Assembly (NCBI RefSeq): GCF_004664715.2
Contig: NC_051075.1
Coordinates: 37,719,958 to 37,783,957, forward strand
Origin: Peromyscus leucopus
Lineage: Eukaryota; Chordata; Mammalia; Rodentia; Cricetidae
DNA length: 64,000 bases
Direction of reading: 5' to 3'
The notes under the pieces were generated by a model that saw nothing but the letters and a program-made list of their open reading frames with translations, had not been told where the DNA came from and did not search any database. Shown here piece by piece: positions 33,374 to 47,790 of the stretch. Made by a program: the position numbers and the translations under genes. The stretch's first letter is position 1. Each line of letters starts with the position of its first letter.

Positions 33374-36300
33374 GTGAGTGTGTTTGGTGAGTCCGTCACC
33401 TCCACAGCCCGGCTGTTCCAGACAGGGGTAAGGCAGTTGCTGGGGCCATAGGGCTGAACCGGTCCATTGGTTCTCCGCGGTCTAGAGAGCACTGAAGCTT
33501 TAGGGCTGGGATCTGGGGGGAGGGAGGGGGGCTTTCGGGGAGACACGGACAATGGCTTCCTGGCTTCCACATCATTGCTTACTCCGGAGTTCTCGGAGAT
33601 AGCTTTATCCCAGCCTTCAAATACTACCCAGGCCAGAGAGGTAGGCAGGTTTGACTTTTCAGAAATGACTTTGGAAGCGAGACTCCCAAGAGATGGTTTC
33701 TCTTCCTTGCTCAATTTGCAACTCTACCGGATGGATTTGAATATTACTAATAATAGAGGCAGCCATAACATACGGTGTGCTGCAATCTGGGGTGGTATCT
33801 TTTAAGGTCAAGGGCCTGTGTAGGTGGAGAAAGATCAGGCCGGGATGAATACCTGACTCCTCAGGTGTGAGTTCCGAGGTGTATGTATTGAAATCACTAT
33901 GGGGTTACCTGTGTAAATTCTTAATATTCTTTATGTCTGAAAATGTCTGTTTGTCATGGTGTTTCGTTTGTTTGCTTTTAAACATTGTCTCCCATGAATC
34001 CATGGCCGGAACCATCAATCATCTCCAATCAGGTGTTTAGATCAATATCACATCACTAATCTTGTTTGCATGGGAGCCAAGCGCTGGGTTTGGGACAGTA
34101 GCCCCAGGAGGTGGATGTATATCTCTTCTGTTTTGTTGACATGGGGAGGTATTGGTAGTTTTGTTGCATTTCTTCTTCCTGTTCCATTTTAATTTATTGC
34201 AGTCACGGGGAACCAGCCCCAGGCTGCACCAGGGCTCAAAGAGAATGCCCAGAGTCCCGAAACTAACCTTTTTCTATCTGGGGAATGTTTAGGGACTAGA
34301 GGAGGAACTCATATGCATTCTGAGGTAACTTCCTCTCCTCTCTCATGTTGCGCTCTCTTCTCATGTTGCTTGCTTCTCTCGAACTATTACACTCACGGGC
34401 TGTGACTCTTGTGTTGTTCTTTCTCGTCGCTCCGACCCTCTCATGTCCTTTGACAGCTTATATATCCCAACCAAGTATTTCAGGCACCGGAAGAGTTCTA
34501 ATCACCCAGGAACTCCTGCAGCCCCACTTGGGGCTACAGAGTCAAGTTATCTTCTGTAGCCTTGACTAGCCAGAATTTATTTTCATAAGTTGAGGTCAGG
34601 AATGAGTATAAGGAGTTAATCATTTACCAGCTAGTTATAATTGGGCTGTCTTTGTATTTACAACCTAGCCAGGCAGCTCAGCCGTGTGTCCCTGTGATGG
34701 CAAGGCCCCTGCTCTAATCTAAAGCTCCTTTGCAGCTTCGTTTCACCTCATGGTGCACAAGAAACCTGTAACTGCAATCCTCAGCATCAAGATTAAAGGA
34801 CTTTGAGCCAGTCTGGACTCAGGTGTTTTCCTAAATCATAACTCTAAGCTGTGATTAAAGCAGCTTCTTAGTGGTACTCACTAGGCTCTGACTGTGTCAA
34901 AAATTATATACAGTGTCTTCCTGACAGCCCCCAGGTAAATGTGCCCAGGAGATGAGATGCATCCATGAGATAAACGCATACAATACAGGTAATGGGGAAC
35001 TCCCCACACCATATACGCAGTAGAAGCAGCAGGTCGGGAGACAACAGAAGCAAAATATATTCTGGAGTCTGTGTTCTCGAAAGCCTTGCTTGAACGAGAC
35101 ACAGCCATTAGAGAGATTCTTCTGGTGGACTGACGACGCCTGGACTGTAATTGCCACCTGCTGTTCCTCTGATAAAGCCATTGCCACCAGCATTAATTTG
35201 TACAAACTACTCTGGGATCACAGCCACACACAGGAGACCTCACTTTGGAGTGCCCTAGGGATGATGACCAACAGGGATCTTTTGCTCTTGTACCTGCGCC
35301 CTCCTACTCACCGCCACCACCACCCCGAAGCAGAGGTTGGAGCGTGAGTGGCATCACGTTGCTCCAGTTACATCCACTCTCTCCCCCTTGACTTGGCTGC
35401 TCTGGGGAAGCTGCCCCCCACCCCATCACCTACCCCATAGTTTGTTCTCTATAAAGCGAGTGGCTGATTGTCTAGCCCTCAATAGACAGGAAAGAACATT
35501 TCTTAGGTAGGCAAAGCTGCAGTCCACAGTCCTAGAGAGCCCGCCATGTTGCTAATAGCAGGGTTGAGAGGACCCTCGGCTGCTCGCCTCGCTAAGTAGT
35601 AAAAGGCGAGTCTTTCAAGGCTCAGAGATGCTTCCCGAAAGAATGAATGGTGCAGTTCTTCATCTGAGCAGAGGGGATGTGCTGACGCTGAGGTGACGAC
35701 GCTCCAGCATCCACAGGGCGCTGACCACGTCTAGCCCCATTCTGCCTAGTGTGATATGTGAGGTGGAGGGAGACCCCTTAATCAGCCACTCTCTTCAGTG
35801 GCTGAGTTTTAGTCCTGTCCTGGTTTGCTTTCTATCTCTGTGAGAAAACACCACGACCAAAAGCAAGCTGGGGAGGTGAGGGTTTATAGTCCGTCAGGAA
35901 GAGAAGTTAGAGCAGGAACTCAAGGCAGGAACCTGGAGGCCGGAACTGAAACAGAGGCCAGGGTGGAACACTGCTTACTGACTTGTTCATCCTGCTTTTT
36001 AAAATCACCCAGACCCACCTGCCCAAGGATGGTATGTGCCTGGCGATCTGGACCTTGCCACATCAATCATTAATCAAGAAAATGTTCCACATAGTTGTTT
36101 CACAGGCAATCTAGTGGACACACTTTAACTTAGATTCCTCTTTCTAGATAACTCTAGTGCCAAGTTGACAAGAAAACTAACCCAGACATATCCCCTGCTA
36201 GTATATTTATTTGAAAAGCTCATCCGATACGGTTACTACCTAAGGTGGATGGGACCGTGAGACTACATCTTGACTTGCAAGCAGTTTAAAATGGAAACTA

Positions 36301-37643
36301 GTCTCAGGAAAGGAGACAGGAGAAAGCCTAAAGGCTCTTTTCCTCTTTGTTTGGCCACTGCCTTTCTGTTCTAGATGGTTCTCAGAGAACTCCTGGGAGG
36401 GGCTGAAGATCTTACCAATTCTTCCCACGGTCCCTCTCATCTATCTGTCACTGGCTAACCTAGGACTCGGCGGCATCCACAGGAGCAAACAGAATGGTCA
36501 ACAATCTCTGCGCTTGCAGAGCTCTTGGGAACTCACTTTTCAACTGCAGTTAAAACATAAACAAAGTGAAGGATGAAGCCCTCAAGTTCCCATTGCCTCC
36601 CTATGACTGCTTTCACCCTTTTAAACCACGTGCCTCTGCCAGTCTTCACTGTATGGGTCAGCACATACTGACTACGCTTGGACATGTGTTGGACAGAGGG
36701 ATGTCCAAGCAGCTGCATTCTGCTGTGTGGTTCTCGGGACCTGGCATGTAGTGGAGAAGACAGGCTCATCATAGGGAAGCAACCAAGGGTCAATCTGAGG
36801 GCAAAGCTCATGAGTGAGAAGGGCAGAAAGGAAAATCCACAGAGGGAAGGTCTGTGTCTAGAGGGTTTGTCACACACAAAAAAATAAAACACCTGAGTGC
36901 GTGCAGAGTGCAAAGAGGGTGGGGTGGAATCTGGTGGAGAGGGCACAACCTGGTACTCCTTGATCAGCCTGCATTGACTGCATCAGTCAACAGTGGAATG
37001 GAGGTACAGCACATCTTAAAATAACAATAGTGTTTTTTGCCTGAATATTGTCTGATCTGGGCTCCCAAGCTGGTTTGTGGACCCCTCTGGCCAGGAAGGA
37101 CTCACTCTACATAAGCTCCGGCTTCAGCCGGTTTTCACTGGGAAGAATGGCCTAGCAAGGTCCTCTGGCCCCTCTGAGGCACCCTGTGGTTGCGGCTGCA
37201 GCTGATCAAGAGATAGGTGAAGAACGCCCCAGATCCAAGGTGTCTGTTTGATGTAGCCAGCCTATAGCCAGGACCAGCCGGAAACTGCCTCCCCTGCTCA
37301 ATTCAGGTCTGTTAGCCACTGGTGACTTTTGATCCTCTGCCGATCTAGGGGAAGTCAAATCGACAACCCCTTCATTAAAAGAAGCCCCTTTGCATTATTG
37401 ATGCTGGGGGATCAGGTCATTCTCTTCTCTCTCCTAAGTGGCTCTCACTGAAGTGCCTTGAGCTATTTGAGAAAAAGGTCCCGTATAAATTATTCCTTAA
37501 AAAAGAAAGAAAGGAAGAAAGAAAGAAACATATTTTCTTTCAATCCTTCTGTCCCCAAGCAGACAGACCTTCAAAAGGTAACTTAGCAGGAGACTACCCT
37601 GTCTACCTTCAAAAGATAACTTAAGGGGAGCCTGGAGGGCAAG

Positions 37644-37697
<54 letters not shown>

Positions 37698-39916
37698 GGG
37701 GACGGTGCAGGAACGCAGAGACCGCACACTGGAAAGAAGCCCACCCCTACAGAGTCCTGCTCTGTCTGCCCCAGTTGCCTTGATCTGTGGCTCAGAGCAG
37801 AATCTTGGGGCTGTGATTTTCATCTCTAAAATCAGAACAACGCCCTGCCCTTCCCGCTGCCTTCGTGGGGGCTATTTTAGAGTGTTATGAAACAATCCTC
37901 TTCGTGTCTCTCTTGCTGGTTCTGTGGGTAGGCAGTCGCCCATGTGTGGTATATTTGAAGAGCGACCCGTTGCCTGGAGCTTGCACAGCTCTCCACTGCT
38001 GGCAGACCTGTCCAAAATCCATGACTCATCATCTCTCTTCAAGCCTCTTTTGGAGATGGACGAGCGCTTTGGTTTTTAAGTCATCAACACTTGAAGGAAT
38101 ATTGTTTAGAGTTTGACTGCTTCCGTAACCGGAGGCTCCTGTAAATACAGGGACAGGAAAGGGGAAAGAGGTTAAGGAGGAAGGGACTCTTAAGACAGAG
38201 GGGGAAGGGAGTATGAAATACCGTTCCCCGGGGGAAAGAATTTTGGTGGAGGCTGGCCTCGTTCCTGGGGTCCTCTTCGCTTGCGCTGGGGGCACGTAGA
38301 ACTCAGCAGGTCTGTGACAGCTTGTTGGATGGAGATCATGGCAAAATTCTGGGGTCAGGCAGACTTGGGGACAGTGGGTCATTCATTGGTTCGCGGCCTT
38401 GGGAGGGAGGGAGTCTTGACTGGCGACACTCCTCATTTGCAAAGCAAGATGATGGCAGTTGCTTCCCCATCCGCTCTGGTCTAGCAGAGGCGATCAATGT
38501 AACCTTCTAAAGACATCACATTGAGCAATCAGTGCTGACCAATTGGCACAGGGAAAAGGATTGGCACAGTGGATGGTGGGATCTTAAGTGGGAAGCAGGA
38601 TGAAGGTGCTAATTCTTTTTATCTCTCACCTCTCAAAGGTGGAACACCATCTTGAACTTCATGAAAAATGTGGCTTGAGACGGGTGGCCTTAGCGGGCAG
38701 TCATCACTGGGTTGCCATGGCACTTAGCTTCAGGGGTTGGTGTTGAAGAGAAGAGTAAAACAAGGATGTAAGAGCCCGAGAGTCACTCACGGTACACATA
38801 CATGCAAGCTGGCAAAACACACATACACATAGAATAAAAATAAATATCCAAAAAAGAAGGAAGATGTGTGTGATCCAACATCACCCTGCCCTGGCTTCAG
38901 CCCGGTTGGAGTGCCTTGGGGTCCTTTTCTCTCCCTGATCCTCACAGGTCCTTTTCCTCTCACAGGTGGGGGTCTTCTACAGGTTGCTTTCTGAGACCCA
39001 GTCAGAAGAGCGCGCACGATTTTAGTGGCTGCTCACTCTGAGCTAATGGGGCTCTGGGCCGGGGCATGATGAAGCCGTCTGCAGCTGTTTGTGTTCGACT
39101 TCGGGATCCTGTCCAGGCCTCCCATGGGCTGCTCACCCAGATGCATGTTCTCAGCTTCCTCTCCTGCTCCAGCCACAGTGGGCTTCTGCAGGGGCTGGCA
39201 GGGGCTCTATCTGATGGCCTTCCTCACCTGGCTGCCCAACAGTGCCACTTGATATAGCTACAAGCAGTCGTGTGAAGGATTTTGCTTTATGCCAGGGTTA
39301 GCCTCTGGAATTGGATTTGAATCTTTTTTTTTTTTTAAGGTATTTCTTTAAAAAAAAAAATCATTCATCTATTTTTCTTTTATTAGTGTTTCTGCCTGCA
39401 TGGATGTCTGTGTGAGGGTGTCAGATCTTGGAGCTACAGACAGTTGTGGGCTGTCATATGGATGCTGGGGATTGAACCCAGGTCCTCTGGAAGAGCAGTC
39501 AGTGCTCTTAGCGGCTGAGTCATCTCTCCAGCCCCTGGATTTGAATCTTGAAAGACAAACAAACCAGGACAAATCTCAGGCTGATCTTGAAAACTTTACT
39601 CTCAATGTTTGGCAGATCTTTCCCTCGCGCCTGCTCGGCACTTGTGAGAAACATTGCTGATGGATACCGAAGCTTCACCAGGAAATCTTTCAAAGAACGC
39701 GTTTTTCCTCCCCTGGTGAACATGATGATTTATTTCAATTTTTGTGAGTATGTACTGCCCATGGAAGTTCCTATATACATTCTCCCAGATGAAGAACTCA
39801 CTGCTCTTAAGGTCCTGACACAAGAAAAGTCTCATGTCACAAAACCCTGGCTAGACTTACAAGATTGGAAACCTACTATATTGACGGTTAGCACAAATTC
39901 ATCCATCACTGCTAGA

Positions 39917-39955
<39 letters not shown>

Positions 39956-42900
39956 TTTGTGTATGTCTGTATATATGTTCATGTGTGTGTCTATGTCTCT
40001 GTGCATGTTTGTGGGTATGTGTGTGCCTGAATGTTTGTATGTGTATGTATGTGTGCTTGTGCACATATGTGTATATGAGTGTATGTATATGTATATGTGT
40101 ATATGAAAATGTGTTTGTATGTATATGTATATGTCTGTATGAATATGTGAGCACGTGTATGTCTGTTGTATGTGCATATGTCTCTGTGTATGTTTGTGTA
40201 CATGTGTGTGCCTGAATGTTTGTGTATGTGTGTGTGTATATGTACATATGTGTGTATGAGTATGTGTGTGTATGCATATGTGTGTATATGTGTATGCGAG
40301 CATTTGTGTGTGTGTGTGTTGACACTGGGTGCCCTCCTCATCACTTTTCTCTTGCTGAAGAGGAGTTTCCAGACCTGGCTAGTCTCAGTAGCTTACCCCA
40401 GAATCCTCTGCTTTTTTCCCCTGTTGCTGGGGTTTCAGGCTGGCTGCCAGGTCTGCCCTGCGTGGTGGGCCCAACGCTTGTTCTTATGCTTGTGTGGAGA
40501 GCGAACACGTTATCCACTGAGCCATCACCTGAGCCTTCTAATCCTTCTTCTTACCTGCATCAATTATAGAAGAAGAAGAAGAAGAAGAAGAAGAAGAAGA
40601 AGAAGAAGAAGAAGAAGAAGAAGAAGAAGAAGAAGAAGGAGAAGAAAGAGAGACAGAGACAGACAGAGACAGAGACAGAGACAGAGACAGAGATTGATTT
40701 CTACCCCTATACTGGAGTCCTAGCTCTCAGTGACCCGCCCTCTGTTGTATGTCAGGACTGGCTATATTTTGCCTTACAGCTGATGATAATGGCATTCCCC
40801 GTGGGTTTATTTTTGCCCGATTCTACTTACCTTTTCAGAGAAATGGTTTCTTCTGCTTTTTCACTCTGGAAAGGCTTAGCTCGTAACTTAAAACTGACTC
40901 GCTCACAAAAGTGAAGCTTCTTTGAAAATGGATGGACAGGCACAGAGCCTGGTGCTGAGGGTTGATACGATTTCTGCTTTGCAGATAAAACTCCCCTTCT
41001 TGTGGATTTGAAGAAGCCTGAGGTGACGATCGCTCACACAGTGAACTTCTTCGTCAGGCCTGAGCCTGGGGTGCTGCTCGGTGTCTGGTGAGTGAGCTGA
41101 CTGACGCCTTCCTGACTCGGGCTCTTGTGCCTGTGTGGTAAGCACATGTGTTCGCCTCTGAACCATCTAAGAAGGCCTGGTCTTCTTACGTGCATCAACC
41201 GTAGAAAGAAGAGAGATGGAGACAGAGACAGACAGGGAGACAGAGACAGACACACACACACACACAGGGATGTCGGGGGAGATGGAGCAAAGCTTTCTGC
41301 AAGAAGAGCATAGAGGAAGTGAGGTTGTGCTGCCTGCCTGTGCAGAACCTGTCTGTCTGTGGAAGCTTCTAGAAGCTGTTCTGTACACCTTTCCTTTCAT
41401 TGTGGCAACCCCCTTGCTCCACTTTACAGACTGTTTGCTTTAGAGTCTGAAGTCGTACAAAATGGCACTCTTGGCTTCTGGTCCCACCTACGTCTGCCTT
41501 CTGCCATCCATCCTTGCCATCATGGGCAGACACACTGACTTCCTGACAAACACCACAACCAGGACTTGCTCTGCTCCCTCCTTATGCCAGCGCTCCATGT
41601 CCCATCCCACTGTTGCTCATCTAAGGGTCTCACTTTGGTCATTTTCAGGAAACCTTCCTATCCCCTCCTCTTCCTCTTCCAGTAAGCTCACTTATGGCCA
41701 TCTGTGTTCAACGCTTAGGGCAGTTCTTCCTATCGTCATGGAATAAACATTATGATTACTGGCCTACTTTTGCCTTCCTAATGAGACTATAGCTTCCGTG
41801 GGTGGACAGCCTCTGGTGGTGGGTTCATCCACAGCCTAACTCTAGCACACAGAAAACACCCAATCAAGGTCAAAGAAGGTCATGTGCCTTGTATTTTATT
41901 TCTGTTATAATCTTAGGAACCCTCTTGTTGGGTCTATTGCTTGCTCTCGGCTGCCATTACTAATGCTCTGTTTTATAGTTCATCTCCATGAGTCTGAAGT
42001 TCCAACAGGAAGATGTTCTGGGAAGAGTGCATATAACTTTTTCCTTACCCTCAAGGACAGTCTAGCCAATCATTTGATTGACCACATGCACATGATGAGA
42101 CGGCTATATTCATGAGCAGATTACCCAGAGGACAGAGGCATCAGTGTTTCCGGAGGTCCTGTGGATGGTGGGCTTCTGTTCCTTGGTGATTGACAGGACT
42201 GAAGATTCATGGCCTCTTGGCCAGTTCTGCATGTCCGTGTGAAATGATACAATGCCGCACTTTCAGGGGTTTCTTGTTAGCCGAACAAGACAGAAGAACT
42301 TGAAGAATGGTGTTTACAATCTCAAGGCCACTTGGTTTCATTAGTTAGACTGCATGGCTTCCTTTGAGTAGTGGCTTCAGAGCTGGGTCGCTTAGAAATT
42401 AAAGAGATCTGTCTGTGTAGGAGAAACTTGCATGTATAATCTAGGAAGGTTCTTGGGGTATGTTACAGACTTACCTTAAACCACCTGACTTGTGCTCTGA
42501 AGTAAGCATCACTTAACGGTGGGTAGAGCTATTTCAGTTTGCTTTATGTTGTGATAAACACCATGACCAAAAGCAACTTGACAGGGAAAGGGTTTGTGCT
42601 ATCTTACAAAGCACAGTCCATGGATGAGGGATGAGGGCAGGAACTCTGGGTAGGAACCTAAGGCAGGAACTGAAGCAGAAGACATGGAGGATGGCTGCTT
42701 ACTGGCTTGCTCCTGGGTTTACATTTAAGCCCCTTTCTCTCTCTCTCTCTCTCCTTCCTTCCCTCTCTCTCTTTCTTTTGTCTCTCATACATTACATCCC
42801 AACTGCAGTTTCCCCTCCCTCCATTCTTCCCAGCACCCCTCCCCCCCCCACACATCTCCCCTCTCCCCCAGATCCACTTCTCCTCAAAAAAAAAAAAAAA

Positions 42901-44576
42901 AAAAAAGAGCAGGCCTCCCAGGGATATCAACTGAACACAGCATAACAAGTTACAATAAGACTAGACACAAACCCTCATATCAAGGCTGAATGAGGCAATC
43001 CAGTGGGAGGAAAAGGGTGCCAGGAGCAGGTAAACGAGTCAGAGACACCCCCACTCCCACTGTGAGGAGTCCCACAAGAACACCAAGCTGTACAACCATA
43101 ACATATATGCAGAGGACCTAGCTCAGATCCATACAGGCTCTGTGATTGCTGCTTCAGTCTCTGTGAGTCCTGATTAGTTGATTCTGTGGGCTGTGCTCTT
43201 AGGGTGTCCTTGACCCCTCTGGCTCCTAGAATCCTTCTTCCTTCTCCTCTTTTGCGGGGTTCCCCTGGCTCCACCTAGTATTTGGCTGTGGGTCTCTACG
43301 TCTGCTCCCATCAGTTGCTGGATGATGTTTGAATTTTAGTAATCATTTTATTGCATTTTTTCCCAGTCATGTTCCTGGGTCTTTGGGCTGTCTAGCCTCT
43401 GGTTCCTGACCATCTGGGTGGCATGAGGCATGGGCTCCCTCTCATGGCATGGGACTCAAGTTGGACCGGTTATTGGTTGGCCACTCCCACAGGTTCTGTG
43501 GCACTATTACCCCAGCACATCCTGCAAGCAGGACAGAGATTTTGTTGTTGGATTGGCGTCCCAGTCCCACTGCTTACCTAGTTACAGAAGATGGCCAGTT
43601 CAGGCTCTGTATCCCCCATCACTACGAGATCTCACTAGGTCACTCTCATAGATTCCAGGGAGTTTCCACTGCACTAGGTTTCCACATCATCAGCCATCTT
43701 TTTTATTGAGCCTTCTTTCATCAACTCACAATTGAGAAAACATCCCACATACAAGCCCACAGGCCAATCTGATGGAAGGTATTCCTTAGCTGGGGTTCAT
43801 TCTTCCCAGGTGTGTCAAGTTAACAACCAAGATTAGCCACCACCTCCACCCACATGACATTGTGGAACATCTTTAATTGTTATTTCAAAGTCCCCATGTG
43901 TTCATATACTGAAATCTGAGCATCAAAACTTAAGCAACTATTGAACTATATGAGTGTCTTAATAATATATTGGTTACTGAGAGATAAAAGAAAAATAACT
44001 TGGGTTCATGTTTAAATTCTGGGTAAATATCTATTATCATTTGCTTGTTTCAACCTGGTTTTTGTTGTTGTTGCTATTTCAGTGGCTTGCACATAAGAAC
44101 TGCAATCTTGCAAATTTCTTAATAGAAACAAAAGTTGCAGGAATTAAAGCAGTAAACAGTGACCCCTGTGTGGAGTGGTGCCGTAGCAATCGCAATTTTC
44201 CTCATGTATTTTGTGCTTTTAGGTTTTAGTATTATTAGCTGATGCGTGTATTACTCAGTTAAAGTATGCACACACTTAGCCGTTGCTTTGGTATATGATC
44301 TCTGGAATAAGGCTATGGGAGGGAAGCGAGTTTCTGCCTCTGTAGTTTTATAAAAGCTGTCCTTGCTCTTCAGGCACACGGTCCCCAGCTGCCGGGGAGA
44401 AGACGCCAAGGGGAAGGGTCGTTGCTGGTATGAAGCTGCCCTGCATGATGGGAACCCAATTATTGTTTATCTTCATGGCAGTGCACAACACAGGTCAGCA
44501 TCTCTGCTTGGAGTGTCTGTCTGTCTGTCTATCTATTTATCTATCTACCTACCTACCTATCATCTATCAACCTGTC

Positions 44577-44623
<47 letters not shown>

Positions 44624-47427
44624 ATCTATCATCTATCTATCTATTTTTGAGAGATTAAGAGCATTTCTAAGCCACGGGAGACTGAAAGCAGTTTTCAATC
44701 ACAGACATGCCTTCGCCTGTTTCTATTTGTTTTTGAAATGCAATGGTGTTCTGGCAAACGGCTTCTCTTTAAACAAGCAGTCTGCATGGCATGTAGAATG
44801 ATGTGAGTCTGTTTCTGACAGGGAGGGAATAGTAATTCTTCCAAAAGGTCTGTATCGATTTCAATTAAGCCACTGGTTTCTTTAATCCTCAAGATTATCC
44901 AAGACAATAGATTGAATCCAAATGGAATCAGTTGTTTTTAAACCAAGAAAAGACTAGAGCTAGCAGCCTGGAGGAAGGGGTTCTCATGTGTGTGTGACAG
45001 GAAGAACTGTCCATAGCAGGCTGGACAGAACCACAGTCTTGCACAAAGGCCACTGGGACCTCAGATTCTTGTGCGGGAATATCTGCCCAGCCACTCCCCC
45101 CTCAGCCTCAGACTGGTCGCTTCTGATCCTAGTAGCTAGGAATAATTGTTTGCAAAGGGCTTCAGGCAGTCCTCTTCATTTGGCCTGTAAAAGCTTCTTT
45201 CTGCATTTCTCTGAATATGTGCACGACTCTCTATGAGACAAGCATTCCCATTGTATTACATATTATCTCCAAATAATCTCCAAATACTCCATGGATTGAC
45301 AAACCCGTGGACGACTGGAAAAGGTTTAGGTGTGCATTGAAGGGCAGACAAAGAGCAATTTCCACATCGGTGGTCTCTTTCAGAAAATGATAGTGAAGAG
45401 TCCTTTATTTAGCATTAATTCCCTTCCTCTGAAGTCTGAGGCCTGAGAGAAGTCACCTGGAACTCTGACCACAGAGACGGAGGACTCTGATCGATTGATT
45501 CCGTTCTCACGTATTCATGCCTCAACCCGGTCCCTGTGGTCCCTGTCTGGCATTGTCCCAAAGCTGGCCTCCCAGAAGCCCGTTGTTCTTTGATGTGCTC
45601 TCAAAGCCTTCCCTGGCCCACATGATTATCAGCTGGGGACTGCTTTGCTGGGAGGGGGAGGGGACAGTGTCTCGGAAACCCACCATCTCCCTCACGTCTG
45701 GGGGGTGGGGGTGGGGCACAGACACTTCAAACCAAAAACCCAGTGACAGGCTCAGGAACCTGCCCGCTGGCTAGCTCGCCCGTGCCTCTCTGCCTGTCAT
45801 TTTCTGTCAGGTGATGGCTTTCTCACGTCTCGCCGTCTCTCCAGGAGCTTTCTCGCTCTGTCCGTTTTAGAATTGCATTCCCTAAGATTTTTTTTTTTCA
45901 GTGAGACTGAACAGTGGACCTTGTTTAGCATTGTTCTGATTTATGAAGTTGGACAGTGTTACAGTAGGTTTATTGAAAGGATCAGTACACCAGACTGCCG
46001 AGCCGGTGTCTGTGTATGAATCTGAAGTTGTCCTCGGTTGACCCGGGTCCATGGGCCACACCCTCCTCAGCCTCTACCCTGAAGTCTCAGCTAACCGTCA
46101 GCAAGCAGTACTGAGCTCCCAGTGCTGAGTGCTGAGTCCTATTCCTCCAACAAGAAGCCACAGGAGAACTTGTCAAAGGACCAAAGTCAGTGTATTTAGG
46201 ATTATAGCTTGAACTAGCTGCTCAGAGGTTCCATGGCTCATTAACATTGAACAACTTTGGCTCTAAGGCTAATTTTTTTTAAAGGGATTTTCTGCCTTTT
46301 GGCTAATTCGTTGATTTCCTTTGTTGAGGTGAGTGTGGATGCTGTCATTTGGGGGGTGTTTTGTCCTTGCAAAGGCAAGTCTTTCTCCTTCATTTCTTCT
46401 TGAGCTTTGTGGCAGAGTTAGTGGGGTTCAGACAAATTGTAATTGAGTGCAGGTGACCTAGTCTCACCCTCACCCCTACCCCCAGTTCTGAAGTTGCTCT
46501 TTAGACTCTTTCCTTTAGCTTACAGAGAACACCTAGAGGTAAGTTCTGCTTCACAGAACCCAGAGATGGGTTATCAGTGCATCATCAAATGCTTGTGTTG
46601 GGAAGCCCTGGAGAGACCAGCACATCAAGGAAAGGTGGAGGTGGGGTCTTTTGGTCATCGGCCCTGACACAGGCAAGCTGGCCTTGCCACTAAGAAATAG
46701 TTCTTTGTGGGGTGGTGGTGGTGGTGGTGGTGGTGGTGGTGGTGGTGGTGGTGCACACCTTTAATCCCAGCACTTGGGAGACAGTGGCAGGCCGGTGGAT
46801 CTCTGTGAGTTTGAGGCTAACCTGGTCTACAGAGCTAGTTCCAGGACAACCAAGGCTACACAGAGAAACCCTGTCTCGAAAAACAAAACAAACAAACAAA
46901 GACCTGTGTTAGGCCAGGCGTGGCAATACCCACCTTTATTCCCAGCACTTGGGAGGCTGAGGCAGACAGATCTCTGTGCGCTTGAGGCCAGCCAGGGCTC
47001 CAGAGTGTAGCCTTTCTCAGACAACAATAACAATAACAGGATGCACAAAAACAAAACAAAAATCTAAAAGAGAACAGAAAAGGGGGGGCATTGTGAGAGG
47101 TTTGTATTGAATTTGTCATGGTCGATCCTAATCCCTGTGCTTCTGCCCTCTGCCCCCTCCTCCACAGGGCAGCTCCTCACAGAGTCAAGTTGGCCAAGGT
47201 AAGTCTGAGCCTGAGAGGTCTCAGAGCACCAGCACTCTAAGTCCCCTCCGGTTCTGTCAGCGTTACAGTCTGGAGTTCCCCTTGAGGGCCTCAGTGTGAT
47301 GGTCTCCTGAGAGATTCGTCCCCCATGAGTGGCCTTCTCTTCATCCATTACCTTAACAGGGACAGGAGTATGTGTGTAAACACAGGAATAACACTGGGAG
47401 TGTGTGTGTAAACACATGGGAACACCT

Positions 47428-47490
<63 letters not shown>

Positions 47491-47728
47491 TGTGTGTGTG
47501 TGTGTAAACATGGAAATAATACCAGGAGTGTGTGTGTAACATGGGAATAACACTGGGAGTGTATATGTAAACACATGGGAACACCCCTGAGTGTGTGTGT
47601 GTGTAAAACATGGGAACAGCACCAGGAGTGTGTGTGTGTGTGTGTGTGTGTAAACATGGGAATAAGACCAGGAGTATGTGTGTAAACATGGGAATAAGAC
47701 CAGGAGTGTGTATATAAACACATGGGAA

Positions 47729-47790
<62 letters not shown>

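Larger units (their letters stand above)
33374..39615 (+). other. ABHD12B: ABHD12B intron 1
   Basis: 6.2 kb. It contains a MaLR-type solo LTR (35816-36188), a (TG)n tract (37646), a B2 3' fragment (38745) and a B3 SINE (39345). The stretch 34195-34900 may be another old LTR (TATATATCCC-like element at 34460), but I could not place it. No additional exon was recognised. Confidence 0.85.

Noticed and set aside
39548..39615. Upstream ATG extending ABHD12B exon 2
   Set aside because: The conserved reading starts after the acceptor at 39616 and joins exon 1 in phase. The upstream section is intron.
39899..40344. His/Thr-, Cys/Val- and Tyr-rich frames of over 100 codons
   Set aside because: They translate a TG/TATG-rich tract inside an ABHD12B intron and occur in several frames on both strands.
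40166..40723. 185-codon frame with a poly-Arg stretch
   Set aside because: It comes from (GAA)n read in another frame plus microsatellite DNA.
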